A stretch of DNA of 64,000 nt from Bacteroidota bacterium (GCA_016720655.1 JADKKE010000012.1:56969-120968), one strand, 5' to 3'; counted from the stretch's first letter, positions 8,464 to 17,871 are shown. The notes: generated by a model not told the origin, from the sequence alone. Numbers and translations are program-made.

Positions 8464-9248
8464 AAAAGATGAGCATCTCGAAATTAATCCTTATTTATTT
8501 TTTCTTGATCTCTTTAGCAACAGGTTTGCAAGGACAAAGCCCTGCTGATCTGCAACAGATCAATGCAGGTGCTAAAGTTATCTATGTGAAACCGGAATCT
8601 TTGGATCAGCTCCTGATCCGCCTACGTCCACTGGAGTCAAATCTTCCTTCCGGACAGGAAAGTCTGATGATGGATACTTACCGTACCATTGCGAATCAGT
8701 ATGCTTTGAACAATCATTACAAACAAGCCTATGAAGTGTATGTGCGTTACATCCGGTTCAAAGAAAATTTTTACAGAAAAGAAAAGGCTTCTGCTTTGAA
8801 CGCAGCACAAAGTACAATCACGAAACGAAAAGATGCAGATGAAACAGCCGTGATGGATTTGCAAAATCAGGTTTCTCAATTGCAAATCGAAAACGATCAG
8901 CTGATTAGCAAACGTTCGAATTTTAAAAAATATTTTTCAGCAGGATTAATTGCTCTCACTGCTTTGTTTGCATCCTTACTCGTGGGTTCCGGAATCAAAT
9001 TGAACACCATTCGTGTTAAACTCAAACAAAGCCGTGAACGAATGAAAGAGATTCACCGGATTTCAACTATTGGAGCGTGTTCCAAAGAGATTTATCCCGG
9101 AACACAAAACCTGCTCAATCAACTGGATCAGGAAGTTCAGGAGATCAGTATGGCGGTCAAAGACCTTCAACCTTCCGGTACTGTTGTAAGTGGAATTGCA
9201 AAAAAAATTAAGGAAGTTCTGGATCAGCTCCGGAAATCAGACAAATAG
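8460..9248 (+). CDS. Membrane protein with TPR-like periplasmic part and degenerate DHp-like cytoplasmic helix
   Basis: A signal peptide (about 1-25, ending GLQGQ) is followed by a helical, TPR-like periplasmic stretch (YRTIANQYALNNHYKQAYEVYVRYIRFK), a coiled coil (130-150), a membrane span (159-179) and a cytoplasmic coiled coil. The segment around residues 202-220 (STIGACSKEIYPGTQNLL) weakly resembles a histidine-kinase H box with Lys209 in place of His; there is no ATPase domain. The first half looks like the sensor half of tetratricopeptide kinases of this phylum. It is translationally coupled to the HATPase protein upstream, so the two may work as a pair. Function is unknown; the DHp resemblance is tentative. 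Confidence 0.65.
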   Translation: MKKMSISKLILIYFFLISLATGLQGQSPADLQQINAGAKVIYVKPESLDQLLIRLRPLESNLPSGQESLMMDTYRTIANQYALNNHYKQAYEVYVRYIRFKENFYRKEKASALNAAQSTITKRKDADETAVMDLQNQVSQLQIENDQLISKRSNFKKYFSAGLIALTALFASLLVGSGIKLNTIRVKLKQSRERMKEIHRISTIGACSKEIYPGTQNLLNQLDQEVQEISMAVKDLQPSGTVVSGIAKKIKEVLDQLRKSDK

Positions 9249-9257
9249 TCTTGTCCA

Positions 9258-10197
9258 ATGAAACAAGCACTGAAAGATGCCGTGGACGTAGTGTGTGTTG
9301 GCGCCTCTTTGGTTGACCTCACGTTTCAGTGCAAAGGAAACCCCATTCTTCATACTTCCAATCCATCTTCATTTGTCAGAAGTCCTGGTGGTGTCATGCG
9401 AAATATTGCTCATCATCTCGCTCTGTTGGGATGCTCTGTCGAACTCATCACCGTAGTTGGAAAAGATCCAGATGGTGAATGGCTCGAGAAAATTTCTGTC
9501 GATGCCGGCATTCGTCTGAACCATATTCACAGAACAGAAAGTGCAACCGGAATTTATTCCTCTGTTCTTGCTCCGGATGGCGATCTTTTTCATTGGAGCC
9601 GTTACCTCAGACACCGATGAGATGCTGAATATCGATATTCTTGCACAACGAATTCAGGTTTTAAAAAACACGAAACTCGTGATGGCCGATTGTAACCTGG
9701 CCACTGAAACGCTGCGTTGGTTGCTTTCGTTTTGCGAAACAGAAGGAATTCCGATTGTGATAGAAACTGTTTCAGTGCCGAAAGCGTTTCGCCTTGACAA
9801 AGCTTTGCCTGGAAAAGTATTAATGATGAAACCGAACAAAGAAGAACTGGAAGTTTTCGGTGGAGATAATAATTCCTTTTATTCTTCTGCGGAAAGAATT
9901 GCATGGTTGCATTCCAAAGGAGTAAAATACGTTTGGATGAGTGCTTTCGAGGATGGTTCCATATTATCCGATGGACAAAAACAAACATCAATACCTGCTA
10001 CAAAAGTAAATGTTCAGGATACAACAGGTGCCGGTGATGCAGCAATGGCAGGATGGGTCTGGGCATATTTGCAAAACCTCGCTCCTCTCACCTGTGTTCA
10101 GTATGGACATGCTGCCGCCGCAGCAGTATTGGAAACGAAAGGCGCTATCCGATCTGATCTCAACATTTCTGTCCTCAAGTCATATCTGCTTCCATGA
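9258..10197 (+). CDS. psuK: PfkB-family sugar kinase, probably pseudouridine kinase; one frameshift
   Basis: The N-terminal piece (VDVVCVGASLVDL ... SPGGVMRNIAHHLALLG) and the C-terminal piece, with PfkB signature 2 (VQDTTGAGDAAMAGW), lie in different frames. The run of five T at 9586-9590 should be four: the junction then reads APDGDLFIGAVTSDTDEM and gives a 312-aa kinase of normal length. It overlaps psuG by four bases, and this pairing is the main reason to call it pseudouridine kinase, which phosphorylates pseudouridine at the 5' position, rather than another ribokinase-like enzyme. The gene begins nine bases after the membrane protein upstream and probably shares its transcript. Confidence 0.82.
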
Positions 10198-11110
10198 ACT
10201 CCTCCTATCCTCTTCTTTATTCCTCAGAAGTAAAACAAGCACTGCAGGACAATCAACCGATTGTTGCATTGGAATCAACCATCATTGCGCATGGCATGCC
10301 CTTTCCAATGAATATAGAAACAGCAAAAGAAGTTGAAGATATTATTCGGAACCAGGTGCCGTTCCCGCTACAATCGCAATTCTTGATGGGGAATTGTGTA
10401 TCGGTTTAAACGAAGTTCAACTGAATGATCTCGGACAAAAAAAAGGAATCTGGAAAGTTAGTCTTCGAGACATGCCGTATGTTGTTTCAAAAAAACTCAA
10501 TGGAGCGACGACGGTAGCTGCTACTATGCGAATTGCAGCAATGGCCGGAATAGAAATTTTTGTTACCGGAGGAATTGGTGGAGTTCACCGTGGAGCTGAA
10601 ACAAGTTTTGACATCTCAGCTGATTTGACTGAAATGGCGCAAACCAATGTTGCAGTTATCTCCGCAGGCGTTAAATCGATTTTAGATATCGGACTGACAT
10701 TGGAAATGCTCGAAACAATGGGAGTACCGGTTGTTACTTATGGCAGTGATGATTTTCCGAGTTTTTATTCGCGATCCAGCGGCTTTGCCACTCCTCTCCG
10801 GCTCGACAGTCCTGGAGAAATCGCCGCTTTACTCAGTAGCAAATGGTCGATGGGTATTAATGGTTCGGTACTTATTGCAAATCCGATTCCTGTTGACAAG
10901 GAGGTCCCATACTCGAAAATTGAAAAGCATATTCTGCAGGCATTGAAAGCTGCTTCCGAAAATGGAATCCGTGGAAAAGAGACAACTCCATTTTTGCTTA
11001 AAAGTATTGCAGAAGCAAGCGGCGGCGAGAGTCTTGAATCCAATATCGCATTGGTGAAGAACAATGCATTCTTAGGAGCTGCTATCGCAGTAGAACTGAG
11101 TCGGAAGTGA
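10194..11110 (+). CDS. psuG: Pseudouridine-5'-phosphate glycosidase; one frameshift
   Basis: The family hallmarks are present: VALESTIIAHGMPFPMN at the N-terminus, then LNGATTVAATMRIAAMAGIEIFVTGGIGGVHRGAE and SAGVKSILDIGLTLEMLETMGVPVV. The frame breaks near 10355, where GG should be GGG; the restored text reads IIRNQGAVPATIAILDGELCIGL and gives a 305-aa protein, the usual length. PsuG splits pseudouridine 5'-phosphate into uracil and ribose 5-phosphate after PsuK has phosphorylated pseudouridine. Its start overlaps the psuK stop. It converges on the ornithine aminotransferase gene with only 21 bases between stops. Confidence 0.9.
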
Positions 11111-11131
11111 TCTTAAGAATGAAAAAGTATT

Positions 11132-12364
11132 TTAAAAAGCCTGAATAGTTTTTTTAATAATTTCAATACATTCTCTCAATTGAACTTCAGTAATTATTAA
11201 GGGTGGTGCAAAACGGATAATGTCACCATGAGTAGGCTTGGCAAGCAAACCATTTTCTTTTAATGCAAGGCAAACATCCCATGCATCTTTACCATTGGAA
11301 GGTTTGATAACCATTGCACAAAACAAACCTTTTCCACGAACCAGCTCAATACTTGAATGCCTGATGGATTTTAATTCATCGAGTAAAATTGTACCCAAGC
11401 GCTCTGCATTTTCAGCAAGTTTTTCATCACGCAACACTTCCAAAGACGCGATTGCGACTTTTGCTGCCAATGGATTCCCGCCATAGGTGCTTCCATGTTG
11501 TCCGGGTTGTATGCACAACATAATTTCATCATCAGCGAGAACAGCAGAAACCGGTAAGAGTCCTCCGGCCAATGCCTTTCCAAGAATTAAAATATCGGGA
11601 TGGATTCCTTCATGGTCACAAGCCAGCATTTTGCCTGTCCTGCATAAACCTGTTTGGATTTCATCTGCAATAAAAAGTACATTCTTGTCTTTACACGCTT
11701 GATAAGCTTTTTGCAAAAATCCTGCATCCGGAATAACAACGCCGGCTTCGCCTTGAATTGGTTCGACAAGGAAACCTGCAACATCCGGATCTTTTAAAGC
11801 TTCTTGCAAAGCCTCAATATTGGTGTAAGGAATCTTTATAAAACCAGGTGTGAATGGACCAAATTTTCCATAGGAATCGGGATCAGTGGATGCAGAAATA
11901 ATGGTGATCGTTCTTCCATGGAAATTCCCTTCACAAACGATAATCTTAGCTTTGTTTTCCGGAAGTCCTTTTTTCTCATAAGCCCAGCGACGCGCCAGTT
12001 TGATGGCAGTTTCAACACCTTCTGCTCCCGTATTCATGGGCAACACTTTATCATAACCGAAAAAACGGGTAATGAATTCTTCTTATTCGCCTAAACAATT
12101 GTTGTTAAAAGCCCGGGAAGTCAAAGAAAGTTTGCCAACCTGATCAATTAAGGCACGAACAATCTTAGGATGATTATGACCCTGATTTAGTGCAGAATAA
12201 GCACTCAGGAAATCAAAATACTGCCGTCCTTCAACATCCCAGACATATACTCCCTCTCCTCGTTCCAAAACTACCGGTAAGGGATGGTAATTGTGCGCGC
12301 CATACTGTTCTTCACGCTCAATAGCTTGCTCTGTAAGGGTCTTATCTGCCACACTAATTTTCAT
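11132..12364 (-). CDS. rocD: Ornithine-oxo-acid transaminase; interrupted by one in-frame stop codon
   Basis: A class III PLP aminotransferase of 410 residues. The PLP-lysine region reads DILILGKALAGGLLPVSAVLA; upstream are VLPMNTGAEGVETAIKLARRWAY, FHGRT and ADEIQTGLCRTGK. These are typical of ornithine delta-aminotransferase, which converts ornithine and 2-oxoglutarate to glutamate semialdehyde and glutamate. A TAA at 12083-12085 interrupts the frame in the sequence NNNCLGE(stop)EEFITRFFGYDKVLP; the family has Tyr here (LGEYEE). This is a substitution, unlike the indels elsewhere. Without readthrough, translation gives a 93-aa N-terminal piece, with a possible restart at 12046. Error or a genuine nonsense mutation cannot be separated here. 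Confidence 0.87.
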
Positions 12365-12381
12365 AATACGATATTATAGGG

Positions 12382-12389
12382 CAAATGTA
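12382..12389 (-). promoter_or_regulatory. Candidate -7 box for rocD
   Basis: On the minus strand TACATTTG fits the Bacteroidota -7 consensus TAnnTTTG and lies 17 bases before the rocD start. No TTG is found at the expected distance, so support is partial. Confidence 0.4.
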
Positions 12390-12481
12390 ACAAATTGACT
12401 CGCTGAAAGCCAGTCGATTTACCCAGTTTCTATTCACATTTACCAATGAAAATCAATTTTCAATGCTAATTTCGCAGCATT

Positions 12482-13891
12482 ATGTCAGAAACAATAAATA
12501 AAGGGAGTCGCCTGGAAAGCCTGAGAGTCATCGATGCATCGTCGGATGGTCAGTCTGTTGCCAGAATCGACAATGCAGTTGTCTTCATTGAAGGTGGTGT
12601 ACCGGGAGATCTCGTGGATGTTGAGGTTTATCGAAAAAAGAAAAAATTCTTTGAAGCCAGAATAGTTCAAATCATTGAACCCTCTCCGGATCGGCGCAAT
12701 CCGGTATGTACGCATTTCGGTATTTGTGGTGGATGCAAATGGCAACACATGAGTTACGAGAAGCAGCTATTCTACAAACAACAACAGGTCGAACAGGCAC
12801 TTGTAAGAATTGGAAAAATTGAGATTCCGGAAATTCGAACCATTATCGGATCAAACAAGACAGAATATTACCGCAATCGACTGGAATTTACCTTTTCAAA
12901 TAAACGTTGGCTCACAAAGGATGAAATTGGTACCGATGCTTCCGCTCTTGAAGATGTCCTGGGTTTTCATGTGCCGGGGCGTTTTGATAAAATCCTCGAT
13001 ATTCAAAAATGTTTTCTTCAGGAAGATTTGTCAAATGAAATACGAAGAGCTGTAAAACAATTCTGCGTTCAGGAAAAATATTCATTCTTTGATGTAATAA
13101 ATCTTGAAGGATTCATGCGCAACCTGCTCATCCGCTCTACATCAACCGGGGAATGGATGGTTGTAGTAGTTTTCCATGAAGACAGAAGCATCGAGCGAAA
13201 TAAATTAATGAATTTCCTGAAAGATAAATTTCCTCAACTCACTTCTCTGCAATACATCATTAATCCAAAAAGAAACGATACCGTTTTTGATCTGGAGGTT
13301 CATTTGTTTTCAGGCAGAGATTATATTCTGGAAGAAATGGAAGGACTTAAATTTAAAATCAGCGCAAAATCATTTTACCAGACAAATTCCTCTCAGGCGT
13401 ATGAATTGTATAAAATAACCCGTGATTTCGCGGGTTTAAATGGTAAGGAATTGGTGTATGATTTGTACACAGGGACCGGAACAATCGCTAATTTTGTAGC
13501 ACGACAATCGCGTCATGTGATCGGAATAGAAAATGTTCCGGTTGCAATCGATGATGCCAGGCAAAATGCAAAAGAAAATGGTTTGCTGAATACTACATTT
13601 ATTGCCGGTGACATCAAGGATACTTTAACAAATGCATTTGTTGCCGAACACGGACAACCGGATGTGATCATCACGGATCCTCCACGTGCCGGCATGCATC
13701 CGGCTGTTGTCACTAAAATAGTAGAATTATTCCCGGAAAGGATCGTTTATGTAAGTTGTAATCCCGGTACTCAGGCAAGAGATCTTGCCATGATGGACGA
13801 AAAATATGTTGTTAAATCCATTCAACCTGTTGATATGTTTCCGCACACCACACATGTTGAAAATGTAGTTTTGCTCAACAGAAGATCTTAA
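12482..13891 (+). CDS. rlmD: 23S rRNA (uracil-5-)-methyltransferase RlmD (RumA/TrmA family)
   Basis: A 469-aa protein with an N-terminal TRAM-like domain, a [4Fe-4S] site (Cys76, Cys82 and Cys85 in VCTHFGICGGCKWQ, plus Cys177), an AdoMet-binding motif (VYDLYTGTGTIANFVA) and the catalytic segment (DPPRAGMHPAVV ... RIVYVSCNPGTQARD) in which the Cys attacks C6 of uridine. The family methylates 23S rRNA U1939 (RlmD) or U747 (RlmC); the presence of both TRAM domain and cluster favours RlmD, though Bacteroidota members may have broader specificity. The gene is divergent from rocD and followed after 15 bases by an NlpC/P60 gene. Confidence 0.9.
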   Translation: MSETINKGSRLESLRVIDASSDGQSVARIDNAVVFIEGGVPGDLVDVEVYRKKKKFFEARIVQIIEPSPDRRNPVCTHFGICGGCKWQHMSYEKQLFYKQQQVEQALVRIGKIEIPEIRTIIGSNKTEYYRNRLEFTFSNKRWLTKDEIGTDASALEDVLGFHVPGRFDKILDIQKCFLQEDLSNEIRRAVKQFCVQEKYSFFDVINLEGFMRNLLIRSTSTGEWMVVVVFHEDRSIERNKLMNFLKDKFPQLTSLQYIINPKRNDTVFDLEVHLFSGRDYILEEMEGLKFKISAKSFYQTNSSQAYELYKITRDFAGLNGKELVYDLYTGTGTIANFVARQSRHVIGIENVPVAIDDARQNAKENGLLNTTFIAGDIKDTLTNAFVAEHGQPDVIITDPPRAGMHPAVVTKIVELFPERIVYVSCNPGTQARDLAMMDEKYVVKSIQPVDMFPHTTHVENVVLLNRRS

Positions 13892-13906
13892 AGAAATTTG
13901 CTGCAA

Positions 13907-14443
13907 ATGAAACTAAGGTTGCTCATTTTATTTATGTCATTCCTTGCCGCTCAAGCAGTGATGGCGCAGGATATTTCTCCTGTTGGGAATGAGAATGAAG
14001 AGGATCCCGAACAACAACAACTTCAATGGTGTTTCAAATATTCCAACCTGCTGGGATACGATATTCAATACATCTCCAATCCACGACTGTTTCAATCCAT
14101 CGGTGAATGGTTGGGAACTCCTTACAAATATTCAGGTGAATCAGAATCCGGCATTGATTGCTCCGGCTTTGTGTGCCGAATGATGCGGGATTCTTACCAC
14201 ATTCTTTTACTTGGAAGCGCGAAGGATATGTATAAAAAAGTAAATCCGATAAAAAAATCCGAACTGAGAGAAGGCGATCTTGTTTTTTTTAAAATAAAGA
14301 AAGGCAGGATTTCACATGTTGGAATTTACCTTGGGCAAAATAAATTTGCTCATGCAAGCACACAACGTGGCGTAACAATTAGTGACCTGGAAGACCCCTA
14401 TTATCAGAAATATTATTACCAGGCCGGAAGAATCAAATCCTGA
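13907..14443 (+). CDS. Secreted NlpC/P60 (C40) cell-wall hydrolase
   Basis: A 178-aa protein with a clear signal peptide (MKLRLLILFMSFLAAQAVMAQ). An upstream in-frame TTG at 13898 adds three residues but ATG at 13907 is the natural start. The catalytic triad is visible: Cys85 in GIDCSGFV, His137 in RISHVGIYLG and His149 in KFAHAS. C40 peptidases cleave D-Glu-mDAP bonds in peptidoglycan stem peptides in the periplasm. It is cotranscribed by position with rlmD and the PyrR-like gene, with no obvious functional link. Confidence 0.88.
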   Translation: MKLRLLILFMSFLAAQAVMAQDISPVGNENEEDPEQQQLQWCFKYSNLLGYDIQYISNPRLFQSIGEWLGTPYKYSGESESGIDCSGFVCRMMRDSYHILLLGSAKDMYKKVNPIKKSELREGDLVFFKIKKGRISHVGIYLGQNKFAHASTQRGVTISDLEDPYYQKYYYQAGRIKS

Positions 14444-14460
14444 TTATAAAAGCATCCACC

Positions 14461-14967
14461 ATGGAAGTATCAAAAACCAATTTATTAAGTGCCAAACAAA
14501 GTGAGCAACGAATTAACCGTATAGCCTATCAAGTGTATGAGGACAATGTGGATGAAAAAGAAATTATTATAGCCGGGATCCGCTCCTCCGGATTTGAAGT
14601 AGCCAAAATGCTCTCGGAAGTGCTGAAGAAAATTGCCCCTTTTGATGTTCAGCTTATCGATGTTCAAATGGACAAACACAGCCAGACACTCAACGATATC
14701 CGAATTCCACTAAGTACTGAAAACCTGCAGGGAAAAGTGATTATCCTGGTTGATGATGTATTGAATTCAGGAAAAACAATGATGTATGCCCTCAAACCTT
14801 TTCTTGCCGCGGATATTAAAAAGATCCGAACGGCAGTTTTGGTAGACAGAAATCACAGACGGTATCCAATAGCTGCAGATTATACAGGGCTGAGTCTTGC
14901 GACAACCTTACAAGAACACGTTACCGTGGAAACAGAAAATGGAAAAGCGATTGCTTTTTTAAGTTAA
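14461..14967 (+). CDS. PyrR-like phosphoribosyltransferase
   Basis: A 168-aa type I phosphoribosyltransferase with the PRPP-binding motif KVIILVDDVLNSGKTMM and a family-like N-terminus in which IIIAGIRSSGFEVAKML resembles the PyrR loop. In firmicutes PyrR regulates pyr mRNA attenuation and has weak uracil phosphoribosyltransferase activity. Bacteroidota carry this PyrR-like relative outside pyr operons, so regulation of pyrimidine genes should not be assumed. Its last nine bases overlap the convergent shikimate kinase gene. Confidence 0.8.
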   Translation: MEVSKTNLLSAKQSEQRINRIAYQVYEDNVDEKEIIIAGIRSSGFEVAKMLSEVLKKIAPFDVQLIDVQMDKHSQTLNDIRIPLSTENLQGKVIILVDDVLNSGKTMMYALKPFLAADIKKIRTAVLVDRNHRRYPIAADYTGLSLATTLQEHVTVETENGKAIAFLS

Positions 14968-15480
14968 CTTATTTTCCACCAGATTTTTCACCTGTTCAGT
15001 AAGGGATTTGATGTCCAGACTTGCAGCACTTACTTTGATTTGTGCCATTTGATAAAAAGGAATGCGATCGATCAGATGATTTTGGATTTGTTCCATTAAA
15101 TCCACATCCGAAATTTTTTCAATCAAAGGTCTTCCTGCACGGTTCCGTACGAGCCGATGAAACAATAAGCCGGCATTGGCTTCAAGGTAAATGGTGAGTC
15201 CATTCGCATTCATCCAGTCCATATTTTCAAAATAACACGGCAGTCCTCCACCTGTAGAAATCACCTGGTCGTCTTTATTCCCGATGGAACGAATCACATT
15301 TTTTTCCATCAAGCGAAATTCTTCCGGTCCCGGTGCCTGAAAAATATCACTGATCCTCTTCCCTGTTTGTTCTTCAATTATGTTATCTGTATCCAAAAAC
15401 CGGTACTGCAAAACTTTTGACAAGGCTTCTCCTGTCTTCGATTTTCCACTACCCATGTATCCGATGAGGAAGATATTCAT
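14959..15480 (-). CDS. aroK: Shikimate kinase
   Basis: A 173-aa P-loop kinase with Walker A GYMGSGKS (residues 7-14), shikimate-binding Asp in FLDTDNIIEEQTG, the STGGGLP loop and the lid RNRAGRPL. It phosphorylates shikimate at the 3-hydroxyl in the chorismate pathway. It is the third gene of an operon-like set with the universal stress protein and the antiporter, 12 bases after the antiporter stop. Its 3' end overlaps the PyrR-like gene on the opposite strand by nine bases. Confidence 0.93.
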   Translation of the reverse strand: MNIFLIGYMGSGKSKTGEALSKVLQYRFLDTDNIIEEQTGKRISDIFQAPGPEEFRLMEKNVIRSIGNKDDQVISTGGGLPCYFENMDWMNANGLTIYLEANAGLLFHRLVRNRAGRPLIEKISDVDLMEQIQNHLIDRIPFYQMAQIKVSAASLDIKSLTEQVKNLVENKLT

Positions 15481-15492
15481 AAAATAAAAAAA

Positions 15493-16725
15493 TCAATGTG
15501 ATAAAATTCTGCGGATAGCCGGACCGCTGGCAAGACTTGTTACAAGCGCCATGACAACCAGTGCAACAAACAATTCAACCTGGATGATCCCGGCTCGGAA
15601 AGCGAGTGTTCCTAAAATTATTTCCATTGCTCCACGAGCATTCATCCCCATGGCCACTGCGGCAGAGTCACGAAAATTGAGTCCACCTGCGATTGCTCCT
15701 GCACCTGCACCAACAATTTTACCGACAAAAGCAAGACCAAGTACAAGGAGTATTAGCACAAGATTGAAATGTTCTATAAAATTTACATGCAAGCCAATAC
15801 TAACCATAAACAATGGCGCAAAAATATTGGTCACAAACTGATGAATAATTTCTCTGGCTCTTTCGTGAAGATGTACACTGTCACCCATTGCTATTCCCAT
15901 GATAAATGCTCCAAGAATTGCGTGAATCCCAATCCCTTCGGTGAATGCTGCGGCAAGAAAACACAATCCCAATCCCATCGACAGTACACCACCCGGCCAA
16001 CTGAACTTTGTTTGTATGAACGGAAGAACACGGTTTAATATTTTCCTGCCAAGAGTTAACATGAGAATCCCAAAAAGCAAAATGTATAAAATGGTTAAAC
16101 CAATATCTGTCCCTACTCCCCTGTTTTCTACCATTGCCAATACCACAGAAAAAATCAGCCAGCCCAACAGATCATTAAACATAGCGGCAGCCATGATGAG
16201 CATTCCGATTTTTGTTTTGTAAATATTCAGATCCATCAGGATTCGGGCTATTACAGGCAAAGCGGTAATGGCCAATGCTGTTCCGAAGAAGAGAGAAAAG
16301 ACCAAGGGAGATACATGTGTGGCACGGAGGAAAAGTTCGGGCCATTGCCAGGAGATCCAGAATCCCAGGCTAAAAGGAACAACCATACTGGTGAGACTGG
16401 TCGACAAGGCAAGCCTCCCCTGTTTGAGCATTACCGGCAACTGAACTTCCATTCCGGCAACAAACAAGAGCATCACGACTGAGAGTTTTACAATTGCCTG
16501 AATCGAAATCGCAACCGGTCCGCTGCCTGGAAATAAGCCTTCGTACCAATCCGGTGATATTGCTCCAAAAACTGTTGGACCAAGCAGAATACCAACGATC
16601 ATTTCCCCCATAACGATCGGCAGCCCGATTCGTCTTCCTAGTTCAGCGAGGAATCTCGACATCAGCAACATGATGCCAATGGAAAGAAAAAGCACCACTA
16701 CTTCGTGGTGTGACAGCTCTGCCAT
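15493..16725 (-). CDS. CPA2-family Na+(K+)/H+ antiporter
   Basis: A 410-aa integral membrane protein with about twelve hydrophobic spans and the CPA2/KefB-type signatures RRIGLPIVMGEMIVGILLGPTVFG, ALAITALPVIARILMDL and FNDLLGWLIF (the Asp pair region), plus EGIGIHAILGAFIMGIAM. It lacks the C-terminal RCK/TrkA domain of KefB/KefC. It exchanges monovalent cations for protons across the inner membrane. Only one base separates it from the stress-protein gene upstream, so a shared transcript and possible regulatory contact are likely. Confidence 0.88.
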   Translation of the reverse strand: MAELSHHEVVVLFLSIGIMLLMSRFLAELGRRIGLPIVMGEMIVGILLGPTVFGAISPDWYEGLFPGSGPVAISIQAIVKLSVVMLLFVAGMEVQLPVMLKQGRLALSTSLTSMVVPFSLGFWISWQWPELFLRATHVSPLVFSLFFGTALAITALPVIARILMDLNIYKTKIGMLIMAAAMFNDLLGWLIFSVVLAMVENRGVGTDIGLTILYILLFGILMLTLGRKILNRVLPFIQTKFSWPGGVLSMGLGLCFLAAAFTEGIGIHAILGAFIMGIAMGDSVHLHERAREIIHQFVTNIFAPLFMVSIGLHVNFIEHFNLVLILLVLGLAFVGKIVGAGAGAIAGGLNFRDSAAVAMGMNARGAMEIILGTLAFRAGIIQVELFVALVVMALVTSLASGPAIRRILSH

Positions 16726-16726
16726 G

Positions 16727-17596
16727 CTACTCTACGTTGCGTGTATGTACGATCAACATATTACACGGCATGTCGGCAAGCATGTATTCTATATCGTGCG
16801 TAAAAATGCGGTCGAAAATGCTCAGGGAATGGTCCGGTGAATTTACCACCAACAAATCTGCCTCTTGTTCCGCTGCAAACTTGGATATAGTATGTCCGCT
16901 TCTGCCGGAAATAACTTTATTGTGAATCTGAATAGTTCCTGTCGGAATCGAACTGATCAACTTGGACAATCGTGAATTTTCATCGCTGATAAATTCCTTC
17001 CGGATCTGCTCACCTTCCGGTTCAGTGCTGTCTTCAGCCATGCTCATCGACAATGCGGGAATATCTACTTCATCCACGATTGTCAATTCTTTTGTTCCTT
17101 CAATCGTGCAGAAATGAGCCGCAGTCTTTAATGTGTTTAAAGTTTTCGGATGTTCATGACCATTGACAACCACCTTTTGGAACGGGCGTGGTTGCACGGA
17201 AGGACGAATCAACATCAGAACAGAACATTTTGCTTTCCGGCTTATCTCCCGCGAAATAGAACCCATGTAATACTTAATCACATTTTCCTTTTCCAAAGCT
17301 CCGATAATGAGCAAATCCACAACTTCACGCTTACAAACAGCCAGAATTACATCTACCGGATTCCCCTGCTCCCAGACAACCAAAGAATTGGTGTCGTTAA
17401 ACCCATAGTGTGTAAGAAAGTTAGAAAGCTGACGCTGGTGTTCAGACGTTTTCTTGCCGACATGGATGAAAACAGACCTTGCATTGTGAACATTTGCAAG
17501 CCTTTTGGTTTCGGCAATCAACTGCTCAAGTCGGGGTGAAAATGCGATAGCTAAAGCAATTGTACTAAACGGATAAGAGGGTTTCCCTTTGATCAT
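16727..17596 (-). CDS. Tandem-domain universal stress protein (UspA family)
   Basis: A 289-aa protein with two Usp folds. The first (ALAIAFSPRLEQLIAETKRLANVHNARSVFIHV) ends with the ATP-loop-like stretch IIGALEKENVIKYYMGSISREISRKAKCSVLMLI. The second ends with DLLVVNSPDHSLSIFDRIFTHDIEYMLADMPCNMLIV. The glycine-rich nucleotide motif is only partly conserved in both. Usp proteins bind ATP or other nucleotides and often sit next to ion transporters, as here. A near-perfect promoter lies at 17620-17649. Confidence 0.85.
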   Translation of the reverse strand: MIKGKPSYPFSTIALAIAFSPRLEQLIAETKRLANVHNARSVFIHVGKKTSEHQRQLSNFLTHYGFNDTNSLVVWEQGNPVDVILAVCKREVVDLLIIGALEKENVIKYYMGSISREISRKAKCSVLMLIRPSVQPRPFQKVVVNGHEHPKTLNTLKTAAHFCTIEGTKELTIVDEVDIPALSMSMAEDSTEPEGEQIRKEFISDENSRLSKLISSIPTGTIQIHNKVISGRSGHTISKFAAEQEADLLVVNSPDHSLSIFDRIFTHDIEYMLADMPCNMLIVHTRNVE

Positions 17597-17619
17597 ACGC
17601 TCGCAGGTTTGAGTATGTA

Positions 17620-17649
17620 CAAATCTAATCTTATTCTCGTAAAAGACAA
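17620..17649 (-). promoter_or_regulatory. Bacteroidota-type promoter for the usp-antiporter-aroK operon
   Basis: On the minus strand TTG (17649-17647), a 19-base spacer and TAGATTTG (17627-17620) match the consensus exactly. Transcription would start near 17614, leaving a leader of about 18 bases before the ATG at 17596. Confidence 0.75.
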
Positions 17650-17713
17650 ATAATTAACGTAGAAAGCTTGCAAAAAGTGTGAACATGCAGTAGTTAAAAG
17701 TTTGATGAAGAGG

Positions 17714-17797
17714 GGGGCGAAGGGACGAGGGACGAGGGACGAGGGACGGACACCACCTTCACACAAGAATGGACGGGGGACATGGGAGGAGGGACAT
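17714..17797 (+). repeat. Heptamer arrays GGGACGA and GGGACAT
   Basis: A first array at 17714-17749 has GGGGCGA, three GGGACGA units and GGGACGG. A second at 17777-17797 has GGGACAT, GGGAGGA and GGGACAT in register. They are followed by C-rich, loosely heptameric DNA (about 17801-17828) reading toward the TerC stop. The spacer lies between the usp start and the TerC stop. Confidence 0.8.
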
Positions 17798-17871
17798 CAA
17801 ACTCAAACCCTAACTCACACTCACGCCCATCTGCAACGTGCGAAAAAACTTCCCGGATGAAACTTAAAGCT

